From the NCBI RefSeq assembly GCF_001295795.1, contig NZ_LJHY01000012.1, positions 29,607 to 93,606 on the forward strand: 64,000 bases of DNA. The letters run 5' to 3'. Position numbers and translations under genes: made by a program. Below the pieces are notes generated by a model. That model had not been told where the DNA came from, did not search any database, and saw only the letters and a list, made by a program, of their open reading frames with translations. Position 1 is the first letter of the stretch; every line of letters starts with the position of its first letter. Below are positions 1 to 7,610 of this stretch, piece after piece. This DNA is from Novosphingobium sp. AAP83. GTDB taxonomy: Bacteria; Pseudomonadota; Alphaproteobacteria; Sphingomonadales; Sphingomonadaceae.

Positions 1-409
1 GGGCACGCGCTACACCATCGATACATTGCGCGCTTTGAAGCGCCGCTATCCCAAGCGGCGTTTCATCTGGCTGATGGGGGCCGATAATCTGGCGCAGTTC
101 CACCGCTGGAAAGACTGGCGGCAGATCGCGCGCGAGATGCCGATTGCGGTGATTGCCCGCCCGGGATATGATGGCCCTGCTTTGGCAAGCCCTGCCATGG
201 CGTGGTTGCGCCGCTGGCGCCAGCGGCCCGGCCAGATGGTTTCCGGCGCAAAGCAGGTCACCCCGGCGCTGACCATACTCCGCTTTGATCCCGATACCCG
301 ATCAGCCAGCGCGATTCGCGCCGCCGATCCAGACTGGTTTGCCCGGATCGGCACCGCCAGTTCGCGCGATGGCGTTACCCACCGCGCTATAAACAGAGGT
401 AAATCCTGA
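1..409 (+). CDS. nadD: Nicotinate-nucleotide adenylyltransferase, C-terminal part
   Basis: This is the 3' part of nadD; the start lies before the window and the reading frame is open from base 2. NadD transfers AMP from ATP to nicotinate mononucleotide in cytosolic NAD synthesis. The visible part begins TRYTIDTLRAL and continues through the RFIWLMGADNLAQFHRWKDW block typical of the family, with the late SASAIR segment matching the C-terminal ISSTxIR motif of nucleotidyltransferases. It is followed by rsfS, the usual alphaproteobacterial neighbour. Identification is firm; only the N-terminal nucleotide-binding half is missing. Confidence 0.93.
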   Translation, partial: GTRYTIDTLRALKRRYPKRRFIWLMGADNLAQFHRWKDWRQIAREMPIAVIARPGYDGPALASPAMAWLRRWRQRPGQMVSGAKQVTPALTILRFDPDTRSASAIRAADPDWFARIGTASSRDGVTHRAINRGKS

Positions 410-518
410 TCGCGCATCCCCCGAAACCCGCCGCGCCAGCAGGGCGCAGCGGGGAAACGCATGCGCGAAAGAATCGTTATTCCTTGACTCTTGAGCCACG
501 GAGGCCATTTCGCGCATC

Positions 519-932
519 ATGACCAGCGTTCAATCTCAATCGGCCAATGCCGAAAAAGCCACTAAAGTGTCCGCAATGACCGATACCACTCCTCGCACTG
601 CTGCCACGCTGCACGATCTCGTGCTCGCCTCGCTTGATGATGATCAGGCGATGGAAGTCGTCAGCCTTGCGCTCGAAGGCAAAAGCTCGATTGCCGATTA
701 CATGGTAATCGCCTCGGGCCGGTCAACTCGGCAAGTCGCCTCGATGGCGCAAAAGCTGTCCGAGCGGATCAAGCACGGCGGCTATGGCCATGTCCGTATC
801 GAAGGCCTGCCTGCCGCCGATTGGGTGCTGGTTGATGCCGGTGACGTGGTGATCCACCTGTTCCGGCCCGAAGTGCGTACGTTCTATAACCTTGAACGCA
901 TGTGGAACTTCGGAGACGCAGGCGCGGCCTGA
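519..932 (+). CDS. rsfS: Ribosome silencing factor RsfS (YbeB/Iojap family)
   Basis: RsfS binds ribosomal protein L14 on the 50S subunit and blocks joining with 30S when nutrients are scarce. The core from about residue 27 (LHDLVLASLDDDQAMEVVSL) through ADYMVIASGRSTRQV and WVLVDAGDVVIHLFRPEVR to FYNLERMW is classic for the family. The length of 137 aa includes an N-terminal extension; a second ATG at 576 would give a 118-aa protein nearer the family norm, so the start is uncertain. It lies 109 bp after nadD on the same strand. The gene rlmH, which often follows rsfS in relatives, is absent here; polA converges instead. Confidence 0.93.
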   Translation: MTSVQSQSANAEKATKVSAMTDTTPRTAATLHDLVLASLDDDQAMEVVSLALEGKSSIADYMVIASGRSTRQVASMAQKLSERIKHGGYGHVRIEGLPAADWVLVDAGDVVIHLFRPEVRTFYNLERMWNFGDAGAA

Positions 933-990
933 TTTCTTCCCCGCTCCCTCCGGAAAAGAGGGGGCAGGGGTGGCCCCTCTCAAGCGCGGA

Positions 991-3843
991 TCAGTGCGCG
1001 GCCCCCCACGAAAGTCCCGTGCCGATCTCGACGCCCAAAGGCACTGTCAGTTTAACCGATGGCTCGGCAGCGGTGGCCATCACGCGCTCGATCACGGGCC
1101 GCGCCGCATCGACATCGCCCGCAGGCAGCTCGAACACGAGTTCGTCGTGCACTTGCAGCAGCATCTTGATGTGGCCAAGTCCTGCCTCTTCCAATGCGGG
1201 CATCATGCGGGCCATCGCGCGCTTGATGATGTCGGCGCTGGTGCCCTGGATCGGGGCGTTGATCGCGGCGCGTTCGCTGCCCTGGCGTTCGGCCTGATTC
1301 TTTGATCCGATGCGCGGGAACCACGTCTTGCGGCTAAACAGCGTTTCGGAATAGCCCCGCTCTCGCACGCTTTCGAGCGTTTCGTGGATATAGCGCTGGA
1401 TGCCGGGAAAGCGCTCGAAGTAGCGGTCGATCATCGCTTGCGCTTCATCCGCGCTCACGCCCAGCCGCCCGGCAAGGCCCCAGCGGCTTATGCCATAGAG
1501 GATCGCGAAGTTGATCGTCTTGGCGCGGCCACGCGTATCGCGGTCCACCGTGCCGAACATCTCCATTGCGGTGCGCGAATGGATGTCCTCTCCCGCCTCG
1601 AACGCTTCTTTTAGCGCGGGCACATCGGCCATATGTGCGGCAAGGCGCAGTTCGATCTGGCTATAATCTGCCGCCAGCAGCACGTTTCCGGGCTCGGCCA
1701 CAAAGGCATCGCGGATCTGGCGACCGATTTCGGTGCGGATCGGGATGTTCTGCAAGTTGGGATCGTTGGACGACAAGCGCCCGGTCTGCGCGCCGACAAG
1801 GCTGTAGCTGGTGTGGACGCGGCCCGTATCGGGGTTGATCGCGGCTTGTAGCGCATCGGTATAGGTTGATTTCAGCTTGGACAATTGCCGCCATTCCAGC
1901 ACCAGCGTCGCAACGCTCGCCCCTTGCGCGGCAAGGCCTTCGAGCACCGACTGGTCGGTGGAATACTGCCCGGTCTTGCCTTTCTTGCCGCCCTTGTAGC
2001 CGAGCCTTTCAAACAGCACTTCGCCCAGTTGCTTGGGACTGCCGATCGTGAAGGTTATGTTTGCCGCTTTGTGGATGACACCTTCAAGCCGCGCGATCTG
2101 CGTGGCAAATTCGGCTGAGAGGCCCGCCAGACGCTCCCGGTCCACTTTTATGCCGTTGCGCTCCATCATCGCCACAACAGGCACCAGCGGGCGGTCTACG
2201 CGGGAATAAACGCGGGTGCCGCCCTCTTCGGCCAAGCGGGGGCTGAACAGACGGTGGAGCCGCCACGTCACGTCCGCATCTTCGGCGGCATAGCGGGTGG
2301 CATCGGGCAGGGGAACTTCGGCAAACGAGATCGCCTTTTTGCCGCTGCCGCACATCTCCTTGAAGGTCAGCGTGGTGTGGCCAAGGTGGCGGTCGGACAA
2401 TTCGTCCATGCCGTGCCCTGCCATGCCCACTTCACCGCGCCCGGCATCAAGGCAGAAGCTCATCACCATGGTATCGTCGATTGGTGAAACCGCGATGCCA
2501 AGGCGGGCCAGCACGTTGAAATCATATTTGATATTCTGCCCGACCTTAAGCACCGCATCGCTTTCCAGCAGCGGCTTGAGCAGCGCCAAGGCGGCGGCTT
2601 TGTCTACCTGCACCGGCCTTTCGGCGAACATATCTGTCCCGCCGTGGCCCAGCGGGATGTAGCAAGCCTGATTCGGCCCGATCGCAAGGCTGACCCCGAC
2701 CAGATCGGCGCGCATCGCATCCAGCGCGCTGGTTTCGGTATCCACCGCAACCACGCGCGCGGCAAAGGCGCGGGCGATCCACTGTTCAAGCTCTGCGATG
2801 GTCTGGACGCAGGCGTAGCCTTCACGATCAACCGCCGGCCATGAGGGCAGCGGACGCGCCGTGCCGGCCGGTGCGGCGGGTGCGGCGGCATTGTGAGGCT
2901 TGGCGGGGTCAGGCTTGGCGGGGTTCAACTGCGTTTTGGGGCCGGGGCTGCCCTGGCCGCCGTCCAGACGCCGCAACAGGCTGGTAAAGCCATGCTCGGT
3001 CAGGAACGCTGCCAGCGGATCACGCGGGATCTGCCCCAGCTTGAAATCTTCCAGCGCGACCGGAAGCGAGCAATCTTCCTTGAGCTGGACCAGCACGCGC
3101 GACAGGCGGGCCATGTCCGCCTGCTCGATCAAGCTCTCGCGTAGTTTGCTGGCCTTCATGGCAGGCGCGGCGGCAAGCGCCGATTCGAGATCGCCATGTT
3201 CCTGAATCAGTTTGGTGGCGGTTTTGGGGCCGATGCCGCGAATCCCGGGCACATTATCCACCGAATCACCCATCAGCGCGAGCACATCACCGACTCGTTC
3301 CGGTTCGACGCCGAATTTTTCGATCACTTCGGGCACATCGATTCGCAGATTCTTCATCGTATCAAGCATGTCGACACGCCCGCCGCCCTCGGAACAGGTG
3401 CCGATTAGCTGCATCAGATCCTTGTCGGATGAAACAATCGTCACGTCCCAGCCGCGCAAACTGGCGGCGCGTGCGTAAGAGGCGATGACATCATCCGCCT
3501 CAAGCGCTTCTTCTTCGATGCAGGCGAGGCTGAAGGCGCGCGTCGCATCGCGGATCAGCGGGAACTGCGGCACCAGATCTTCAGGAGCGGGCGGGCGATT
3601 CGCCTTGTATTGATCATAAAGATCATTGCGGAACGATGTTCCAGCCTTGTCGAGAATGACCGCAAGATGGGTCGGGCCATCCTCTTTGTGCAGGTCTTCC
3701 GCCAGTTTCCACAGCATTGTGGTATAGCCATAGACCGCCCCGACGGGGACGCCTGCCGGATTCGTTAAGGGGGGCAGGCGATGGTAGGCGCGGAAAATGT
3801 AAGCCGAGCCGTCGACCAGATAAAGATGCTGTTTTTCGTCCAT
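991..3843 (-). CDS. polA: DNA polymerase I
   Basis: This is full-length family A DNA polymerase (950 aa) for Okazaki fragment processing and repair synthesis. Domains in order are the N-terminal 5'-3' exonuclease (starts with HLYLVDGSAYIFRAYH and carries the GDSVDNVPGIRGIGPKTA helix-hairpin-helix block), a 3'-5' exonuclease with all motifs kept (VDTETSALD, QNIKYDFNVL, YAAEDADVT), and the polymerase domain (DYSQIELRLAAH, motif B region from RAKTINFAILYG, LQVHDELVFE). All three activities therefore look intact. It is convergent with rsfS, and the 58-bp gap between the stops has no obvious strong terminator. Confidence 0.97.
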   Translation of the reverse strand: MDEKQHLYLVDGSAYIFRAYHRLPPLTNPAGVPVGAVYGYTTMLWKLAEDLHKEDGPTHLAVILDKAGTSFRNDLYDQYKANRPPAPEDLVPQFPLIRDATRAFSLACIEEEALEADDVIASYARAASLRGWDVTIVSSDKDLMQLIGTCSEGGGRVDMLDTMKNLRIDVPEVIEKFGVEPERVGDVLALMGDSVDNVPGIRGIGPKTATKLIQEHGDLESALAAAPAMKASKLRESLIEQADMARLSRVLVQLKEDCSLPVALEDFKLGQIPRDPLAAFLTEHGFTSLLRRLDGGQGSPGPKTQLNPAKPDPAKPHNAAAPAAPAGTARPLPSWPAVDREGYACVQTIAELEQWIARAFAARVVAVDTETSALDAMRADLVGVSLAIGPNQACYIPLGHGGTDMFAERPVQVDKAAALALLKPLLESDAVLKVGQNIKYDFNVLARLGIAVSPIDDTMVMSFCLDAGRGEVGMAGHGMDELSDRHLGHTTLTFKEMCGSGKKAISFAEVPLPDATRYAAEDADVTWRLHRLFSPRLAEEGGTRVYSRVDRPLVPVVAMMERNGIKVDRERLAGLSAEFATQIARLEGVIHKAANITFTIGSPKQLGEVLFERLGYKGGKKGKTGQYSTDQSVLEGLAAQGASVATLVLEWRQLSKLKSTYTDALQAAINPDTGRVHTSYSLVGAQTGRLSSNDPNLQNIPIRTEIGRQIRDAFVAEPGNVLLAADYSQIELRLAAHMADVPALKEAFEAGEDIHSRTAMEMFGTVDRDTRGRAKTINFAILYGISRWGLAGRLGVSADEAQAMIDRYFERFPGIQRYIHETLESVRERGYSETLFSRKTWFPRIGSKNQAERQGSERAAINAPIQGTSADIIKRAMARMMPALEEAGLGHIKMLLQVHDELVFELPAGDVDAARPVIERVMATAAEPSVKLTVPLGVEIGTGLSWGAAH

Positions 3844-4122
3844 CCCGGGGTGTTAGCAGGGCGTCGCGGCTGCGTCATCGGCATTGCACAGATCATTCCC
3901 AACAACATTTTAACGCGTGCTAAGGGCGCTTGAACGCTAGGAATTTAGGCGAAAACAAGGCATTCCGGCCGGTGCAAAAGGCAGGTCAGGCAATCTTATT
4001 GTCTTGTAATGCTTGCAAGCTGATGAATTGCCGATTAATTGGGCCTAGAAGTCTACCGGCTGAGTAGGCTTTGCGGCGGGCTGCGTGCCCGGCGCGGTTC
4101 ACTTCAATCCAGGGATTGTAAC
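3844..4122. other. Intergenic region between polA and a small lipoprotein gene
   Basis: This divergent spacer of about 280 bp must hold the polA promoter (minus) and the lipoprotein promoter (plus). The plus-strand side around 3990-4040 is AT-richer than its surroundings, as expected for a promoter, but I cannot assign convincing -35/-10 boxes. No RNA gene or further reading frame was seen. Confidence 0.4.
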
Positions 4123-4302
4123 ATGCGCAAGCTCATCCTCGCCGCCGTTGCCGGCACTGCCTTTGCTCTCGCTGGCTGCTCGGAAAAGCCAGCTGAAGAA
4201 GCTACTGAAGCTGCTGTAGAAGCCACCGAAGCTGCCAGCGACGTCGCTGTTGACGCTTCGGCTGCTCCTTCGGAAGCCGCTTCTGAAGCTGCTGCTATGT
4301 AA
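4123..4302 (+). CDS. Small alanine/glutamate-rich lipoprotein, function unknown
   Basis: This encodes a 59-aa protein with a short signal peptide ending in a lipobox (LAGC at residues 16-19), so it is probably a lipid-anchored envelope protein. The mature part is almost entirely A, E, S, T, V and D in heptad-like runs (EEATEAAVEATEAASDVA), suggesting an extended or helical acidic tail. I chose the ATG at 4123 because it directly starts the signal peptide; an upstream in-frame start at 4039 would add a non-signal leader. A hairpin terminator follows 33 bp after the stop. Small Ala-rich lipoproteins of this kind are common in sphingomonads but uncharacterised. Confidence 0.75.
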   Translation: MRKLILAAVAGTAFALAGCSEKPAEEATEAAVEATEAASDVAVDASAAPSEAASEAAAM

Positions 4303-4334
4303 TCTTCCCGCAAGGGATGATTATAAGGGTTTAA

Positions 4335-4366
4335 GGGGTGTGGCCTTCACGGGTCACGCCCCTTTT
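4335..4366 (+). terminator. Rho-independent terminator of the small lipoprotein gene
   Basis: GGGGTGTGGCC and GGGTCACGCCCC form a GC-rich hairpin (with some G-U pairs) followed by TTTT, placed just after the small lipoprotein gene. Confidence 0.7.
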
Positions 4367-4393
4367 CTCTGTCTGCGTGTTTGATTCGCACAC

Positions 4394-4427
4394 AAAAAAC
4401 GCCGCGTAAGCACAAGCTTACGCGGCG
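4394..4427 (-). terminator. Rho-independent terminator of the beta-lactamase-like gene
   Basis: A perfect 11-bp stem (CGCCGCGTAAG at 4400-4410 pairing with 4417-4427) with a 6-base loop is followed on the minus strand by a run of six T. It sits 23 bp beyond the stop of the beta-lactamase-like gene. Confidence 0.85.
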
Positions 4428-4450
4428 AAACTGGTTTCAGAGTTTGCACA

Positions 4451-5419
4451 TCAACGACGGCGGGCGATGTCCTGCGTATTGTTCATGACCGGAGCGCTGT
4501 AACCATCATAGATCACGCGCATCATCCGCGCGATCAGTTTGGCATGCACAGCGTGGCCTTCTGGCCCGGTGACGAAGAACGCCACTGCCAGATGACGCCC
4601 ATCGGGCAGGCGGACAATGCCGACATCATCGGTAACGCCCGACAAAGTGCCGGTTTTGTGCGCCACCAGCGTGCCTTCGGGAAGGCCTGCACGGATGCGG
4701 GTTTTGCCGGTGCTGGTGCGGGTCATCGTATCGAGCAGCACAGCGCGGCTTTCGGGGCTTAAAACGCCACCGCGATCAATTGCAGCCAAAAGGGCTATCA
4801 TCGCGCGCGGCGTGCTGGATGTGCGCGTATCAATCACACGGGCCGGATCAACCTTGCCGTCATCGCGCACCAGCGTGGCCATTGTGTGATCGAGTCGCTG
4901 ACCGGCAATGCCGTTGCGGGTCAGCCAGTAGTTGATGTTTTCGATCCCGCCCACGGCGTTGATCAACCCGTCGGTCGCCTCGTTATGGCTGCGCGTGATC
5001 ATCAATTCCATCAGGCTTTGCGCGGTCAACACCGTGCCGGCGCGCAAAGGGGCGACCGGACTGATCTGGCCCGTTTCGCGCACCGGAAGCATCATCGGGA
5101 ATTCCTGATCAAGGCGATGCGCGCCCTTTTCAACTTGCTCAAGAAATGTGGCGGCAACCGCAATCTTGGCGGTGCTTGCCATCGGGAACGGCATATCGCC
5201 ATTCACCATGATCTGGCCACCACCATCAAGATCCATCGCGGCCACACCGATTCGGCCACGCCCTTCGGCGGCAATCGCGGCAATTTGCTGTTGAATGAAC
5301 TGATCGCGTTGATCCAGAATGGAATCTTGTGTCCGGCTCTGCACAGCAGGGACGGTGATGACGAACGCGGGCGCTGCTACAAGCAGTGCGGCGATGATCC
5401 TTGCGGTGCTAAACTTCAT
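4451..5419 (-). CDS. Class A beta-lactamase-like serine hydrolase lacking the canonical Glu166
   Basis: This 322-aa exported protein (signal peptide about residues 1-28) has the serine beta-lactamase/transpeptidase fold. It keeps the Ser-x-x-Lys motif (STAK, Ser82 and Lys85), a variant of the SDN loop (SHN, 144-146) and the KTG triad (255-257). The omega-loop segment that normally carries the general base (LDRWExELN in TEM) reads LDHTMATLVRDDG, so no glutamate is visible at the position of Glu166. Such a protein could acylate but deacylate poorly, so it may be a penicillin-binding or carboxypeptidase-like enzyme rather than a resistance enzyme. The start at 5419 is chosen because it opens the signal peptide. 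Confidence 0.8.
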   Translation of the reverse strand: MKFSTARIIAALLVAAPAFVITVPAVQSRTQDSILDQRDQFIQQQIAAIAAEGRGRIGVAAMDLDGGGQIMVNGDMPFPMASTAKIAVAATFLEQVEKGAHRLDQEFPMMLPVRETGQISPVAPLRAGTVLTAQSLMELMITRSHNEATDGLINAVGGIENINYWLTRNGIAGQRLDHTMATLVRDDGKVDPARVIDTRTSSTPRAMIALLAAIDRGGVLSPESRAVLLDTMTRTSTGKTRIRAGLPEGTLVAHKTGTLSGVTDDVGIVRLPDGRHLAVAFFVTGPEGHAVHAKLIARMMRVIYDGYSAPVMNNTQDIARRR

Positions 5420-5563
5420 CAGAACGGTATATCCCGATCCTGGTTTAAGGGGCTTTAACAGGACTAACGCATTGCGATTTATGCGCAAAGTGCCTTTTGG
5501 CGCAGTTTGCCGTGGATATCGCCCCGTTGACCGGTGGACAAGGACCAAATCTGAGGGCGGGCT

Positions 5564-6208
5564 CTAGTCAAACAACCGGTCAAACCAACTGCGCTTGGGA
5601 GGCGCTGGAGTGACAGGCGTTGGCGCGGGAATCACTTTGGAAAGAGCAGTCTGGTCTTGGGCTGCGAACATGTCCTCAACCAGCGCGCGCATTGCGATTC
5701 GTTTGCCGCGCGATGGCTGATACGATGGTTTGGCCACACCATAGACCAGAGCCGTGCCGTCCTCGCTCCATTGTCCGTCAAAGAAAAGGGCTTGTTCAAG
5801 CCGGCGGCGCGGGAGCAAGGCGGCAGGGCGCGCCCAATCGAGCATCGCCTTGCGCGCGCCTGCGCGATCGCCTGCCACAAAGCGCTTGATCCAGCTTGCC
5901 CGGCCAATCGCACCGGTGTTCCAGTGAAACGAGAGCGCAGCGCCCAGTTCCGCTTCGCTTGGATCATACGTGCCAAACGCGGCCAGAACCGGCGGCAGAT
6001 ACTTTTCGCGCAGCAGCCACAGATAGACGCCAATGCAGTGTTCCAGCGGTTGTGGTTTGTCCTTGTAACGCGGGAAAACTTTGTGCCCCGAAGCATCGGT
6101 AATGCCGACGCTCCATGTCCAGACGCCGACGCTGTCCTTGTAGGCTTCGGTGACGATCCCTTCGTGGGCGATCAGTTCAAGGGCAATCCGGGGGGTGATC
6201 TCGCGCAT
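5564..6208 (-). CDS. Lysozyme of the phage-type glycoside hydrolase 24 family
   Basis: This predicted N-acetylmuramidase of 214 aa cuts peptidoglycan. The N-terminal block LELIAHEGIVTEAYKDSVGVWTWSVGIT matches the T4 lysozyme catalytic region, with the catalytic Glu in HEG and the downstream Asp in YKDSVGVWT. The fold continues with LSFHWNTGAI and the basic region LLPRRRLEQALFFDG. No signal peptide is visible, and a proline-rich linker ends in a basic/aromatic tail (KRSWFDRLFD). No other phage genes are nearby, so this looks like a resident chromosomal gene, possibly once phage-derived. It lies between the beta-lactamase-like gene and metK, all on the minus strand. Confidence 0.8.
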   Translation of the reverse strand: MREITPRIALELIAHEGIVTEAYKDSVGVWTWSVGITDASGHKVFPRYKDKPQPLEHCIGVYLWLLREKYLPPVLAAFGTYDPSEAELGAALSFHWNTGAIGRASWIKRFVAGDRAGARKAMLDWARPAALLPRRRLEQALFFDGQWSEDGTALVYGVAKPSYQPSRGKRIAMRALVEDMFAAQDQTALSKVIPAPTPVTPAPPKRSWFDRLFD

Positions 6209-6283
6209 AGTCTGGCTCCATCAAAAGCCAGTGTGGTGGCGCGCGGGGTGTCCTGTAGGAAAGTGCAATTGAAACCCATCACA

Positions 6284-6316
6284 GCAAAACGGCCCGCATC
6301 CCGAAGGATGCGAGCC
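6284..6316 (-). terminator. Rho-independent terminator of metK
   Basis: The hairpin CGCATCC-CGAA-GGATGCG, extended by GGC/GCC after one mismatch, is followed on the minus strand by TTTT. It lies 30 bp beyond the metK stop and has a stable GNRA-like tetraloop. Confidence 0.8.
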
Positions 6317-6345
6317 GCCAATTTGTTAGGCAAAGCTTTGATCAA

Positions 6346-7569
6346 TCAGGCAAATGCAGCCTTGAGATCATCCACCAGATCAAGCCGTTCCCATGGGAAG
6401 AAATCGCCATCGGCCTTGCGGCCAAAGTGGCCATACGCCGCTGACGGCTGATAGATCGGCTTGTTCAGCCCCAAATGCGTACGGATGCTGCGCGGCGTCA
6501 GGCCGCCCAACTTGCCATTGCTCCGGATCGCTTCTTCGATTTTGTCGTCGGCAACCGTGCCGGTATCGTGCGTGTCGACATAGAGCGAAAGCGGCTGCGA
6601 TACGCCGATGGCATAAGCGATCTGGATCGTGCAGCGCGTGGCAAGGCCAGCGGCCACCACGTTCTTGGCAAGATAACGCGTGATATAGGCGGCCGAACGG
6701 TCAACCTTGGTCGGGTCTTTGCCCGAAAACGCGCCACCGCCGTGCGGGGCTGCGCCGCCGTAAGTGTCCACGATGATCTTGCGTCCAGTCACGCCTGCGT
6801 CGCCATCGGGGCCGCCGATTTCAAACGCGCCGGTCGGGTTGATGTAATACACGGTCTCGCGCAGCAGTACCGGCGGGATAACGTCTGCCACCACGCGCTT
6901 CACATAAGCTTCGAGTTCGGCATACTTGGCCGGATCAGCGTTTTCGCCGGTCAGGCAATAGCCCTTGGCGTGCTGGGTTGATACGACGACAGCCGTGGCC
7001 GCGACCGGCAACGAACCTTCATAGCGCAGCGTGACCTGGCTCTTGGCGTCAGGCTCAAGAAATGGTGCTGCGCCCGAATGGCGATCAGCAGCCATGCGTT
7101 CAAGGATCTTGTGGCTGTAATAAAGCGTGGCGGGCATCAGATCGGGCGTCTCATCGGTGGCATAACCGAACATGATGCCCTGATCGCCTGCGCCTTCGTC
7201 CTTGTTGTCACCGGCATCAACGCCTTGCGCGATTTCGGCAGACTGGCCGTGCAGGTTGTTTTCAAAGCGGAAGCTCTGCCAGTGAAAGCCTTCCTGCTCA
7301 TAACCGATGCGCTTGACGGTTGCGCGTACCGTAGCTTCGATTTCTTCTTTCGCGCCCGGTGCCCATGCGCCGTTTTCGTAAACGCCCTTGCAACGGATTT
7401 CGCCCGCCAGAACAACAAGCTGGGTTGTTGTCAGGGTTTCGCAAGCAATGCGGGCTTCGGGGTCTTTTGAAAGGAACAAGTCAACGATGGCATCGCTGAT
7501 CTGGTCGGCAACCTTATCAGGATGACCTTCGGAAACGCTTTCGGAAGTAAACAGATATTCTGTGCGCAT
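6346..7569 (-). CDS. metK: S-adenosylmethionine synthetase
   Basis: MetK makes S-adenosylmethionine from methionine and ATP. The 407-aa product begins [30 protein letters not shown] and has the ATP-binding and P-loop-like blocks [12 protein letters not shown] and [20 protein letters not shown] chose the ATG at 7569 over the in-frame ATG at 7581 because a GAGG Shine-Dalgarno sequence lies 8 bases before 7569 and [12 protein letters not shown] is the family's usual N-terminus. The gene is 41 bases downstream of lnt in the same direction, so the two are probably co-transcribed, and the spacer folds into a hairpin that involves the ribosome-binding site. Confidence 0.97.
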   Translation of the reverse strand: MRTEYLFTSESVSEGHPDKVADQISDAIVDLFLSKDPEARIACETLTTTQLVVLAGEIRCKGVYENGAWAPGAKEEIEATVRATVKRIGYEQEGFHWQSFRFENNLHGQSAEIAQGVDAGDNKDEGAGDQGIMFGYATDETPDLMPATLYYSHKILERMAADRHSGAAPFLEPDAKSQVTLRYEGSLPVAATAVVVSTQHAKGYCLTGENADPAKYAELEAYVKRVVADVIPPVLLRETVYYINPTGAFEIGGPDGDAGVTGRKIIVDTYGGAAPHGGGAFSGKDPTKVDRSAAYITRYLAKNVVAAGLATRCTIQIAYAIGVSQPLSLYVDTHDTGTVADDKIEEAIRSNGKLGGLTPRSIRTHLGLNKPIYQPSAAYGHFGRKADGDFFPWERLDLVDDLKAAFA

Positions 7570-7570
7570 T

Positions 7571-7604
7571 GCCAGCCTCATATAAAGAAAGCTTTATGTC
7601 TGGC
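7571..7604 (-). promoter_or_regulatory. Two-part stem-loop enclosing the metK ribosome-binding site
   Basis: On the minus strand the leader reads GCCAG, then ATAAAG-CTTT-CTTTAT, then the SD GAGG, then CTGGC next to the ATG. The inner 6-bp stem (7582-7587 with 7592-7597) and the outer 5-bp stem (7571-7575 with 7600-7604) bracket the SD, which sits in the asymmetric internal loop. This could modulate metK translation separately from lnt. It does not match a SAM riboswitch consensus I know. Confidence 0.45.
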
Positions 7605-7610
7605 TTTCCT

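Noticed and set aside
944..980. Hairpin-like GCTCCCTC/GAGGGGGC sequence between rsfS and polA as a terminator
   Set aside because: The stem is short and has no T-tract on either strand; it may be a degenerate relative of the palindrome at 11386, but the match is weak.
5564..6208. Prophage around the lysozyme gene
   Set aside because: Neighbouring genes are ordinary chromosomal genes with the same composition, and no holin, integrase or structural gene is present.
7570..7610. SAM riboswitch upstream of metK
   Set aside because: Only 41 bases are available and the sequence lacks the conserved cores of SAM-II, SAM-V or SAM/SAH riboswitches as I remember them. It is kept only as an unclassified hairpin.
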